A stretch of 64,000 nucleotides of DNA from Candidatus Marinamargulisbacteria bacterium SCGC AG-410-N11 (lineage in GTDB: Bacteria > Margulisbacteria > Marinamargulisbacteria > GCA-2716485 > AG-410-N11): contig QFBS01000002.1 in the NCBI GenBank assembly GCA_003265895.1, positions 1-64,000 on the forward strand. Reading direction: 5' to 3'. Of this stretch, positions 46,844-55,292 are shown in pieces (the stretch's first letter is position 1; the number at the start of each line of letters is the position of its first letter). The position numbers were made by a program, and so were the translations under genes. A model generated the notes under the pieces. The model searched no databases, was not told the DNA's origin, and worked only from the letters and a program-made list of their open reading frames with translations.

Positions 46844-47434
46844 ATGTCTTTAAAAAATATAATAGATTATTTACAACAGCCAGTTAATATTGATCGTATA
46901 ATTTTAAAGTTATTAGGAAAAAAAGTACCTGATGAAGAATTAGAGTCAACTTTGGATGATAATATTGAGACTACGCCAATAGATAAGAGTCAGACTCTGA
47001 AAACTAAAGAAGCTGCCGATTCTAGGGGGGAGGATTCTTCAATGGTTGAGAATATATCAAAGGTTAAAGAAACATCAGAAGTTGATAACGATAAAATAGA
47101 AGAAGCTGAGGTAACAGCGGCAGAGGTACAAGAAGAGCAAGTAAAAGAAGTTGCAGAAGTAGAGATTGTTAATTCTATGTCAGATACAGTAGAAAAGATG
47201 CCAAATAAGTTTGAAGAATATGCTGCGCAAAGTGAAGAACCCGTAGATACCGAAATTAATCTTAATCAAACTGTATTTCATTCTAAGTCATTTGAAGAGA
47301 TAGAGCGAGATATTTTAAATAACGGTGAAAATTTTCAAGATGAGTTTAAGGAAAGTTATAAGCAAGTTGAGTATAAGTTTTTAAGAAAAAAAAGAGGTTC
47401 ACACATAATCATTAAAAAAGACATTGATGAATAA
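46844..47434 (+). CDS. acidic low-complexity protein, unknown
   Basis: About 196 residues. A hydrophobic N-terminal helix (SLKNIIDYLQQPVNI) is followed by a long Glu/Asp/Val-rich, probably disordered stretch with repeats such as EVQEEQVKEVAEVEI. The C-terminal ~50 residues are mixed and end in a basic segment (FLRKKRGSHIIIKKD). I chose the ATG at 46844 after AAAGGGGG; an ATG at 46820 is also in frame. TATAAT lies at 46765-46770. No domain recognised; it could be a scaffold or adaptor. Confidence 0.55.
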   Translation: MSLKNIIDYLQQPVNIDRIILKLLGKKVPDEELESTLDDNIETTPIDKSQTLKTKEAADSRGEDSSMVENISKVKETSEVDNDKIEEAEVTAAEVQEEQVKEVAEVEIVNSMSDTVEKMPNKFEEYAAQSEEPVDTEINLNQTVFHSKSFEEIERDILNNGENFQDEFKESYKQVEYKFLRKKRGSHIIIKKDIDE

Positions 47435-47450
47435 TAAGCTCAATACAGAT

Positions 47451-48260
47451 TTAATGCCTAATTGAAATGCCAGACTTAATGCAATGAGTTTTAATATCAG
47501 ATATAGTTAATTCTTGGAAATGTAATAAAGAGGCTAGTAACGCTGCTTCGCAACCTAATAAGACATCACTAATATGAGAACAGTTTCCTGCTCCTCCTGA
47601 AGCAATAACTGGAATTTGAACATTTTTAGCAATAGTGTGGGTTAATGGGATATCATAACCTTCTTTTGTTCCATCACAGTTCATAGATGTAACTAGTAAT
47701 TCTCCAGCTCCTAATTCTTCAAGATATTGAGCCCATTTTAAGGCGTCAATACCAGTAGGGTACCGTCCGCCATGAGTAAATACTTCCCATTGGCTAGAAG
47801 AATCTAAATGTAATTTTGATAGTGATGTTGTTATTTTTGGCTTTATATTAATTGGTTCGATACGCCTTGCATCAATCGCAACTACAATGCATTGTGATCC
47901 AAATTGAAGAGAGCTTTCATTAATTAATGATGGGTTCTGAACAGCGGCTGTGTTAATCGAAACCTTATCTGCACCAGCATTGAGAACATTTCGAATAGTA
48001 TCAATATCTCCAATTCCACCACCTACTGTAAAGGGAATAAATAATTCTTTAGCTGTTTGTTCCACTAGATCTATCAATAATTTTCGTTTATCTGAACTGG
48101 CCGTAATATCTAAAAAAACAAGCTCATCAGCTCCTTGTTGATCATATAATTTAGCTAATTCGATAGGATCTCCAGCATCCCGAAGTTGTACAAAGTTAGT
48201 CCCTTTAACAACACGACCATTCGTAACATCAAGGCAAGGAATAATTCTTTTGGTTAGCAT
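47451..48260 (-). CDS. hisF: imidazole glycerol phosphate synthase subunit HisF
   Basis: A 269-residue TIM barrel. It begins [22 protein letters not shown] with the catalytic Asp, then [41 protein letters not shown], and the second catalytic Asp region [14 protein letters not shown] with VIASGGAG. It makes IGP and AICAR in histidine synthesis, with HisH supplying ammonia. hisH is not adjacent; it overlaps fmt by 7 nt instead. Confidence 0.97.
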   Translation of the reverse strand: MLTKRIIPCLDVTNGRVVKGTNFVQLRDAGDPIELAKLYDQQGADELVFLDITASSDKRKLLIDLVEQTAKELFIPFTVGGGIGDIDTIRNVLNAGADKVSINTAAVQNPSLINESSLQFGSQCIVVAIDARRIEPINIKPKITTSLSKLHLDSSSQWEVFTHGGRYPTGIDALKWAQYLEELGAGELLVTSMNCDGTKEGYDIPLTHTIAKNVQIPVIASGGAGNCSHISDVLLGCEAALLASLLHFQELTISDIKTHCIKSGISIRH

Positions 48261-49102
48261 AGCGTAATTCCCTCAGGGTTTCCTAAGCAAAAATCATGAT
48301 AACTCATTTCTTTTTTTCCTTCAGGTTTAACAGTAAGAATCGTAAATTGGTCTTGCGTTAAGGTAGCATTAATAATTTTAATTCGGCGGTCATTTCTAAT
48401 GATAAACGCGCCCGGTTTAGGAGAGAACGCTTTAATTTTACCCAGTATGACTTTTGGAGAATCTGTTGATAGAATTTGATAATCTTTGGCACTTAATTTT
48501 TTACAATAAGAAGCTGACTGATGATTTTGAATAGATGTTGATATAGTCGGACTTTTAATAAAATTTGAAATAAACTCATGACATAAATTGGCAGCTATAG
48601 CTGCTAAACGGTTATGAAGCGTTTCAAAATTATCAGAAGCTGTTAGCAGGGTTTCTTGTTTTGATATAATAGGGCCTTCATCCATCTTTTCATTCATTTG
48701 AATAATTGTAACCCCACTTTTTGAATCTTGATTTAATAGTGATGAGTGAATAGGCGAAGCTCCTCTATAGGAAGGTAGTAATGAGGCGTGAGCATTAATG
48801 CAAACATAATTATCCGTGATTTGTTTTGGTAAAATCATACCGTATGCCACTACAACAACTAGATCCGGATTAATTGATTGAATATTGTCAGATAACTCTG
48901 TTTTAGAGTCTGGGGTAAAGACAGGGATTTGATTCGACATGGACCAAGCTTTTACTGGCGTTGGAAATAATTTAAGACCTCTACCTTTTGCTGCATCAGG
49001 TTGACTAATTACACCAACTAGATACTTAGAAAAGTCACTATATATTTTTTTTAAAACCGTAGTAGCAAAGTCTGGGCTACCTAAAAATAATATTTTAGTC
49101 AT
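48254..49102 (-). CDS. fmt: methionyl-tRNA formyltransferase
   Basis: About 282 residues from the ATG at 49102 ([17 protein letters not shown]); the longer reading at 49120 adds only hydrophobic residues. It has [43 protein letters not shown] (active-site N-H) and [11 protein letters not shown] (active-site D). It formylates initiator Met-tRNA. In many bacteria fmt is next to def; here it is coupled to hisF instead. Confidence 0.96.
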   Translation of the reverse strand: MTKILFLGSPDFATTVLKKIYSDFSKYLVGVISQPDAAKGRGLKLFPTPVKAWSMSNQIPVFTPDSKTELSDNIQSINPDLVVVVAYGMILPKQITDNYVCINAHASLLPSYRGASPIHSSLLNQDSKSGVTIIQMNEKMDEGPIISKQETLLTASDNFETLHNRLAAIAANLCHEFISNFIKSPTISTSIQNHQSASYCKKLSAKDYQILSTDSPKVILGKIKAFSPKPGAFIIRNDRRIKIINATLTQDQFTILTVKPEGKKEMSYHDFCLGNPEGITLC

Positions 49103-49231
49103 AAGTAATAATAGTATCATTATAACGAATTTCAGAAAATATCAAATTTATAACAAATGAATCTATAACTTGAAATTAATCTTAAACTTAGTTAATGTAG
49201 ATTGAATTAATTGATAAGGATATTGATTTTT

Positions 49232-50614
49232 ATGAGTAAGCAAATAAATATTTTAATTCTTGGGCGACCAAATGTTGGTAAGTCGACCGTAATTAATCGA
49301 TTGTTACAACAGAATGATGCGATTACCCTAGATGTTTCAGGTGTAACTAGAGACTTGATAGAGCATCGTTTAGTTTGGAAAGGTAGATCTCTTCATATTT
49401 GGGATAGTGGTGGAATGGCTCTAGAAAAAAAGTCTAAAGAAGACCTAATCCAATCTGAAATAAATAGTCGAGTTAAAAAAGCAATAGCAAAAGCGACAAA
49501 AATAATATTTATTACTGATAATAAATTTGGTGTTCATTCATTGGATGAAGCAATAGCTAAGGAATTAAGACCGTTGAAGGAAAAAGTTGTTTTAGCCGTA
49601 AACAAAGTTGATAGTATAGAAGAATTGACATCTGTGAGTGATTTTTTTAGGTTAGGCTTTGGAGATCCATTACCTATTTCTGCAATTCATGGAACAGGAT
49701 TTAAAGAACTGTTAAATTCTTTTATTGCTGGAGTTAAGCGAACAAAGGTAGACGATGTTAGTCAGACACCGATGTACAACATTGCTATTATAGGAAGACC
49801 TAACGTTGGTAAGTCATCCTTATTGAATTCATTAGCTAATGAAGATCGTGTAATTGTATCAGATAAAGCTGGTACCACTCGTGATGCTGTAGACGTTTTA
49901 ATTGAAAATAAAGGCGTTTGCTTTAAGTTTATTGATACAGCAGGGCTAAGACGAAAGTCAAAAGTAACAGAATCTGTTGAGTTTTTTTCAATGGTTAGAA
50001 CAAATCGATCTATAAAAAATGCGGATTGTATTGTCATTGTATTAGAAGCAAATAATGGTATTGTTAAACAGGATAAATTAATAATTCAAGCTGCATTAGA
50101 TGCCAATAAGCCCTTTTTAATATTTATTAACAAATGGGATTTGCTAGAACGTACAGACGAACAAAGAAAAGAAATTTATAATTTATTTACTTCAGATATG
50201 CCGCCGCTTGTTAATTATCCTTTTATTTTTGGTTCTGCAAAAGAAAAGCTAAAAGTAAGTCAACTTTATCAGATTATTCCTAAAGTTATCGAAACAAATG
50301 AAACGCGAATTTCTACATCAGAATTAAATCAATTTATAAAATACGTGATAAAACAAAATCCACCACCAGCAAAATATGGGAAAAGAGTAGTGATTTATTA
50401 TGCTACGCAGGCTGAGATATCACCCCCAACCTTTGTATGTTTTGTAAATAACGGATCATTTGTAAATGAGGGATATCAAAGATACTTAGAAAAGCGTATT
50501 CGGCAGTACTTTGGTGGATTTATTGGATGTTGCGTTAATATTGAATTTAGATCCGACCAAAAAGCAGATGATAAAGCAAATAACCGTTTAAAATCTAAAG
50601 TTAAAAATAAATAG
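49232..50614 (+). CDS. der: ribosome biogenesis GTPase Der (EngA)
   Basis: About 460 residues from the ATG at 49232. Two tandem GTPase domains: LGRPNVGKSTVINRLL with DSGGMA and NKVD, then IIGRPNVGKSSLLNSLA with DTAGLRRKSKV and NKWDLLE. A KH-like C-terminal domain has NPPPAKYGKRVVIYYATQ and ends in a basic tail. This is the unique double-GTPase Der, needed for 50S assembly. It is divergent from fmt. Confidence 0.97.
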   Translation: MSKQINILILGRPNVGKSTVINRLLQQNDAITLDVSGVTRDLIEHRLVWKGRSLHIWDSGGMALEKKSKEDLIQSEINSRVKKAIAKATKIIFITDNKFGVHSLDEAIAKELRPLKEKVVLAVNKVDSIEELTSVSDFFRLGFGDPLPISAIHGTGFKELLNSFIAGVKRTKVDDVSQTPMYNIAIIGRPNVGKSSLLNSLANEDRVIVSDKAGTTRDAVDVLIENKGVCFKFIDTAGLRRKSKVTESVEFFSMVRTNRSIKNADCIVIVLEANNGIVKQDKLIIQAALDANKPFLIFINKWDLLERTDEQRKEIYNLFTSDMPPLVNYPFIFGSAKEKLKVSQLYQIIPKVIETNETRISTSELNQFIKYVIKQNPPPAKYGKRVVIYYATQAEISPPTFVCFVNNGSFVNEGYQRYLEKRIRQYFGGFIGCCVNIEFRSDQKADDKANNRLKSKVKNK

Positions 50615-50630
50615 TCAATACCTTATTACC

Positions 50631-53600
50631 TTATTCTGATTCATCATTAGTTTCACCTTCTTGGGTTAAGTCTTCAATAACGGGTGATAGTCGAGACGGT
50701 TGTGGCGTCATATCTAAAATATTGGGCAAAATATCAAGAATGTTATCAGCTTCAATTACATGAATAATAGATGTTAAATAAGGATCTCTCTTTTGGATAG
50801 CAACCCAGTCATCATGGTTTTGAGAGGGGATAAGAACCGTGAGAACACCTGCTTGTTTAGCACCTTCTAATTTTTCTTGGAGTCCTCCAATTTGAGTAAC
50901 ATTGCCTAGTAAGTCAATTTCGCCAGTAATACCAACTGTAGGTTTGACAGGGATGCGAGTGATTGCAGAGATAATACCAACAGTGATAGCTGCCCCTGCA
51001 GATGGACCATCTTTAGGGACAGCACCTTCAACTGCATGGATATGCAATGATTGGTTTAGTAAATTATGGTTTAGAATAGTGCTAGCAACAGTTCTGGCAA
51101 CATGCATACTTTCACTCATAACTTTACCTTGATTTCCAGTTAATAGTAGTGCTCCCTTATTTTGATCAGATTCAATAAGTTTTACTTGGATAGGTAGAAT
51201 CCCCCCTTTCCCAGATGTTGTTGCATATAACCCATTGACTTCTCCAATAGTTGGAGATAATTTTATTTTAGGAGTGGGAACATGACGGTCGGCTAAAATC
51301 TTCATAATTAAATCAGGTTTAATTTGGTAAGGAAGTAAAAAAGCAGAGTCTTCAACAGGAAGTTTAAGTTTTTGATAAACAGGAGGGGAGTATCTGAAAA
51401 AGGTATCCCAACCTTGTGAAATAACTCGATTAACATTGAGTTTTTGTAAAACATCTTTGAGTAGGTGCCCTTGCTGCCGGCTACCAGCTTCCCATGGAAT
51501 ATTTTGAATAATCGTTAATAAGGCAGAATCGCTGAGATGGACATCTCCTGATCGAAATCCGATATCATTAAGTAGTTTCGGAAATTGGAAATCAAGTCCA
51601 ATATGCATTTTTTCAGTTACGGTTTGTGCATTTATTTTAATAATATCCATACGATCAAGAAGAATGGGATTGATTTTATTTAAGTGATTAGCCGTAAATA
51701 TAAAGATACATTGGCTAATATCAATAGGCGCTTCAGGAATAAACTTGTCATGAAAATTAGCATTTTGAGAAAAATCAATAATTTGAATAAGTTTATTAAT
51801 TACTTTTTCAGCTTTGCTATCATTTCCAACTTTATCAAGTTCGTCCATAAAAAAGATAACACGTTTATTTTTAGATTTAGACATAGCTCTAGCTATTTCG
51901 CCTGGTTGAGAGCCTTCCCAGGTAAAACCCCACCCATCCAGAGTATGAACGTTGGCAGCGGCTAGAGGAATTTCAAAAAAGTCTAATCCGGTTGCTTTAG
52001 CTAAACCATCCCGAATGAGTGTCGTTTTTCCAGTTCCTGGAGGTCCAGCGATAACCATTGCGCTTCCCTTGCCAGAGGGTTTTGATATGAGCTCGGCAGT
52101 TAATTGAATTAATTTGTCTTTGAGTTTTTCCTGGCCATGAGTAACCTTATTAAGATTTTGTTGGATTTGTGAAAGAAAGTGATGGCGATCAGATGCAGAG
52201 TCTTTCATTGAAATTGGAAGGCCCGTTTCTTTTGGGGTAAAAATATCGCTAACTAATTCTATCCGTTTAATTTTTTTTTGGTATGTAGAGTCACTGCTAC
52301 CTCGATTAGAAAGCTCTATAATCTCTCTTAAGGCCCATTGTTTGGTTAACGTCGGGATGCTTGTTGCCAGCGCTAATTTTGCACGTAACAGATCTAAACT
52401 TGTGGTTTGTCTAACCTTATATTGTAAATCTGTTTCATTTAATTGCTGTTGTTCAAACAATAATGTTTTTGCTAGAGATTGATTTAAACAGGGAAGTATA
52501 ACGTCTTTCGTTGAATCATTAAGTAAATTAAAAAGAAATAACGCTTTTTCTTTTTTATGTTGAGCTAAAAAGCATTGAATCATAAGTTGTTGATTAGTTA
52601 ATTTCATTCTAGTAAACCGACGACGCAGTTTATTATTATTTAGCTTATGAGTAGAATTCCAAAGATGAAACATTTGCATGATTCGTGATTGAATAGACGA
52701 GATAGGTTCTACAATAATATCTCGTAATGAAAGTGTCGAAAAAGAGGATCTGATAAATTCTGTAGAGGGTTGTTTAGGCGATTGCTTTGATTTTATTTTT
52801 TGTGCCATTTCTTTAACTTCTGCTTCTTTAATATTAGCGAGAGGTTTTTGACGACGGTGGATAATTGGTTTAACATGGTGCTGTCGTCGATTAGACGATG
52901 GTCTTATAATAATATTTTGTTCTTTGGATGAGTTTTCTTTATTACTTATAGAAGAAGTGTCTTCGTCATTAGATGAACTAGTTTCCATATCTGAAGCGTT
53001 ATCATACTTTGATTCAAAGGGGTCAAAGAGATCAAACAAACCACTCGTTATAGGCGTATCATCATCAGGCTTTGATTTAGAGATAAGTGAATCAAGAGTG
53101 AATTGGTATTTATCTTGTAAGGATTTTGGCAACTCTTTTAATGTTAGATCTTTATGAATAATTCCTTTTAAAACCAATATAGATTTTTGTGAAATCGGGA
53201 TACATAGTTCAATTCCTTTAATTTCATCAATATGGGATATTAGAGCAGGCTTAATAAACGTACCTACAGGAACAATGAATGGTATTTTTTGTTTTGATTT
53301 TTCTAAAAGTCGATCATTAAGCGATGAAATTGTTGTAAAGTCATTAGGTTTAAATATAGAGTTATAAAATCTTAATAGGGATTCAGATTCTGATGAAAAA
53401 AGTGAATTAATACCAAATCCTATGATAAGAAGTAAGCATTCTTCAAGACTATCAAATCCAAAGGAGAGGCATTGTTGAATAGTGATACTAGATAATTCAT
53501 CAAGTAATGAGTTTATTGTAGCGATAACTTCATGACTAGAATTATCGATAGTCTCAATTCGAGTATGAAGTTTAATGAGAGTATCAAATAGTTGCTCTAA

Positions 53601-53750
53601 TTTTAATTCGGTTTGAACTGATTTGTATTTCTGTTTATGATACCGTTCTTTAACTTTTTGAGAGCAGTCATATAACATAGATAACTTTTTTTTAATTGGT
53701 AATAAGCTGATATTAGGTGGGGAGGACCCATTATTTGGAATTCTTTGCAT
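50631..53750 (-). CDS. Lon-type ATP-dependent protease with enlarged N-terminal region
   Basis: A 1039-residue protein; ordinary bacterial Lon has about 780-820. The AAA+ domain has Walker A GPPGTGKTT (569-577), IFFMDELDKVG (Walker B) and FTANHLNKINPILLDRMDII. The protease domain has PKDGPSAGAAITVG with Ser917 and GGLQEKLEGAKQAG with Lys960, 43 residues apart as in E. coli Lon. So catalysis looks intact. The first ~400 residues do not look like a LAN substrate domain: a helical part is followed by an acidic Ser-rich linker and a basic RRQHH...HRRQK segment. Start supported by AAAGGAGG 7 nt upstream. Monocistronic. Confidence 0.85.
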   Translation of the reverse strand: MQRIPNNGSSPPNISLLPIKKKLSMLYDCSQKVKERYHKQKYKSVQTELKLEQLFDTLIKLHTRIETIDNSSHEVIATINSLLDELSSITIQQCLSFGFDSLEECLLLIIGFGINSLFSSESESLLRFYNSIFKPNDFTTISSLNDRLLEKSKQKIPFIVPVGTFIKPALISHIDEIKGIELCIPISQKSILVLKGIIHKDLTLKELPKSLQDKYQFTLDSLISKSKPDDDTPITSGLFDLFDPFESKYDNASDMETSSSNDEDTSSISNKENSSKEQNIIIRPSSNRRQHHVKPIIHRRQKPLANIKEAEVKEMAQKIKSKQSPKQPSTEFIRSSFSTLSLRDIIVEPISSIQSRIMQMFHLWNSTHKLNNNKLRRRFTRMKLTNQQLMIQCFLAQHKKEKALFLFNLLNDSTKDVILPCLNQSLAKTLLFEQQQLNETDLQYKVRQTTSLDLLRAKLALATSIPTLTKQWALREIIELSNRGSSDSTYQKKIKRIELVSDIFTPKETGLPISMKDSASDRHHFLSQIQQNLNKVTHGQEKLKDKLIQLTAELISKPSGKGSAMVIAGPPGTGKTTLIRDGLAKATGLDFFEIPLAAANVHTLDGWGFTWEGSQPGEIARAMSKSKNKRVIFFMDELDKVGNDSKAEKVINKLIQIIDFSQNANFHDKFIPEAPIDISQCIFIFTANHLNKINPILLDRMDIIKINAQTVTEKMHIGLDFQFPKLLNDIGFRSGDVHLSDSALLTIIQNIPWEAGSRQQGHLLKDVLQKLNVNRVISQGWDTFFRYSPPVYQKLKLPVEDSAFLLPYQIKPDLIMKILADRHVPTPKIKLSPTIGEVNGLYATTSGKGGILPIQVKLIESDQNKGALLLTGNQGKVMSESMHVARTVASTILNHNLLNQSLHIHAVEGAVPKDGPSAGAAITVGIISAITRIPVKPTVGITGEIDLLGNVTQIGGLQEKLEGAKQAGVLTVLIPSQNHDDWVAIQKRDPYLTSIIHVIEADNILDILPNILDMTPQPSRLSPVIEDLTQEGETNDESE

Positions 53751-53976
53751 AAAAAAACCTCCTTTTTTGTGTCTCTTTAATTTGAAGAGCTTATTTGGAG
53801 GATTAACAGTTTTTGTGCCAAAGTAAGATTTATGAGGCGAATATTACGGGTAATGGTTATTATGAGGACAAAATTGTAGAGATTTTTTTTTGGATTTGTT
53901 ATTGGGTATGTATATGTTACGGATTTGTATGATAAGGGATTGTGTTTTTGTATAGAAACTTAAATATATCTCATAG

Positions 53977-54816
53977 TTAATCTAATGGGGCCGTTTCTAA
54001 AGTAATAGTTCCTAGCCTTCCTGATCGAAAATCCTGAAGAATTATATCTAGAACTTTTTCTTCATTAATAGCTCCTCCTGGAAGAAGGCATCCCCGTTTT
54101 TGTCCAATAAGTTGAATGATATGATCGTTAGCAGTAGGGGGTGTATCAATACTGTAACCAGTCGAAAGCCAGTTAGGGTAAAATTTTGAAAGATAGGTTG
54201 TTAAATGTTGAACGATATGAGTCGCAGAAAAAATATGTTTTTTAATAGCCCCTGTAGCAGATAGCCGCCATCCAATACTATCCGATTCAAAAGAAGGCCA
54301 TAATATACCAGGAGTATCTAACAATGTTAATCGATTTCCAATAGGAATCCACTGTTGTCGCTGAGTTACTGCTGGACGGTTTTCAACTTTAGCAATTTTT
54401 CGTTTTGCCAATTGATTAATAAACGCTGATTTTCCAACATTGGGAATCCCAACAATCATTAGCGCACTAGTTTGAAACTTTTTAAGCTTTACTCGGTCAG
54501 TCATAATTGATTGGCAAAGTCTAGTAACTTTACCGATATCTTTTTTTTGATGAGTATTAATAGCGATTGAATAACAATTTAATTTTTCTTTAAAATAACT
54601 TAACCATTGTTGCGTTTTTTTAGGATCTGCTAAATCTGATTTAGATAGGACAATTAGTCGTGGTTTATGTTGACAAAACTCATCAACTAAAGGGTTTCTA
54701 CTAGAAAATGGAATTCTAGCATCAATAATTTCAACAATTAAATGAATTTGTTTTAGTTGTTTTAGTATTTCCCTTTTTGCTTTGGCCATATGGCCAGGAA
54801 ACCATTGTATTGTCAT
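53977..54816 (-). CDS. rbgA: ribosome biogenesis GTPase RbgA/YlqF
   Basis: A 279-residue circularly permuted GTPase. It begins TIQWFPGHMAKAKREI, has IVEIIDARIPFSSRNP, then G4 LSKSDLADP before G1 VGIPNVGKSAFINQL and G3 LLDTPGILWP. The C-terminal helical domain carries KRGCLLPGG. RbgA matures the 50S subunit. Its ATG overlaps the release-factor-like gene by 4 nt. Confidence 0.95.
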   Translation of the reverse strand: MTIQWFPGHMAKAKREILKQLKQIHLIVEIIDARIPFSSRNPLVDEFCQHKPRLIVLSKSDLADPKKTQQWLSYFKEKLNCYSIAINTHQKKDIGKVTRLCQSIMTDRVKLKKFQTSALMIVGIPNVGKSAFINQLAKRKIAKVENRPAVTQRQQWIPIGNRLTLLDTPGILWPSFESDSIGWRLSATGAIKKHIFSATHIVQHLTTYLSKFYPNWLSTGYSIDTPPTANDHIIQLIGQKRGCLLPGGAINEEKVLDIILQDFRSGRLGTITLETAPLD

Positions 54817-55187
54817 TCATTACCCTCGACTCTTACTATTCTAGAAGAAGACCGTCTTTTTCGTCTAGACTTTTGTTTTTTAAGTTTGCTTGCATTATCT
54901 TGTTTATATTGAACAATACCTGTTTTCTTAAGTTCTAAAGCATCACATAATTGGCGTCTAGCATAGAACCTATTGAGTTCTCGAGAACGAGATTTCTGTG
55001 ATTTGATGCAAATTCCAGAAGGGATATGTTTAAGAAGAACAGCATTATGTGTTTTATTAACTGCTTGTCCTCCTTTTCCCGATCCAAGTATAAATTGTTC
55101 TTGAATATCAGACTCTTTAATATTTAACAAATGCATTCGTTTTTCTAGTGCTTGTATTTTTTTTACAGTTGGTAAGTTATTAGTCAT
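54813..55187 (-). CDS. small GGQ release-factor-like protein
   Basis: A 124-residue protein containing a class I release-factor catalytic domain: FILGSGKGGQAVNKTHNAVLL, HIPSGICIKSQKSRSRELNR and a basic tail KKQKSRRKRRSSSR. It lacks the codon-recognition domains of RF1/RF2, so it should hydrolyse peptidyl-tRNA without reading a stop codon, like ArfB/YaeJ or the C12orf65/PrfH group. The GSGKGGQ loop and SRSRELNR differ from typical ArfB (SSGPGGQ). It forms an operon with rbgA, hinting at a ribosome-linked rescue role. Confidence 0.85.
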   Translation of the reverse strand: MTNNLPTVKKIQALEKRMHLLNIKESDIQEQFILGSGKGGQAVNKTHNAVLLKHIPSGICIKSQKSRSRELNRFYARRQLCDALELKKTGIVQYKQDNASKLKKQKSRRKRRSSSRIVRVEGNE

Positions 55188-55279
55188 AATTATATATTAC
55201 AAAATAGTATTAATGAGTGCCACAATATAAGACATTCATTAATAAAATTGAATTTGATATTAAACAAAAAAATGTTTAA

Positions 55280-55285
55280 TATAAT
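55280..55285 (+). promoter_or_regulatory. TATAAT box 7 nt before terpene synthase start
   Basis: Perfect TATAAT with a 7-nt gap to the ATG at 55293. It supports 55293 over the TTG at 55248 and ATG at 55272, both of which lie upstream of the predicted transcript start. Confidence 0.5.
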
Positions 55286-55292
55286 AGTTCCC

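Noticed and set aside
46783-46890. Out-of-frame small reading frame overlapping the acidic protein start
   Set aside because: Has only an internal weak ribosome site and overlaps the better supported frame; no independent evidence.
55248-55292. Upstream TTG start of the terpene synthase-like gene
   Set aside because: A perfect TATAAT at 55280-55285 implies that transcription begins after this codon, and the extra 15 residues carry no motif.
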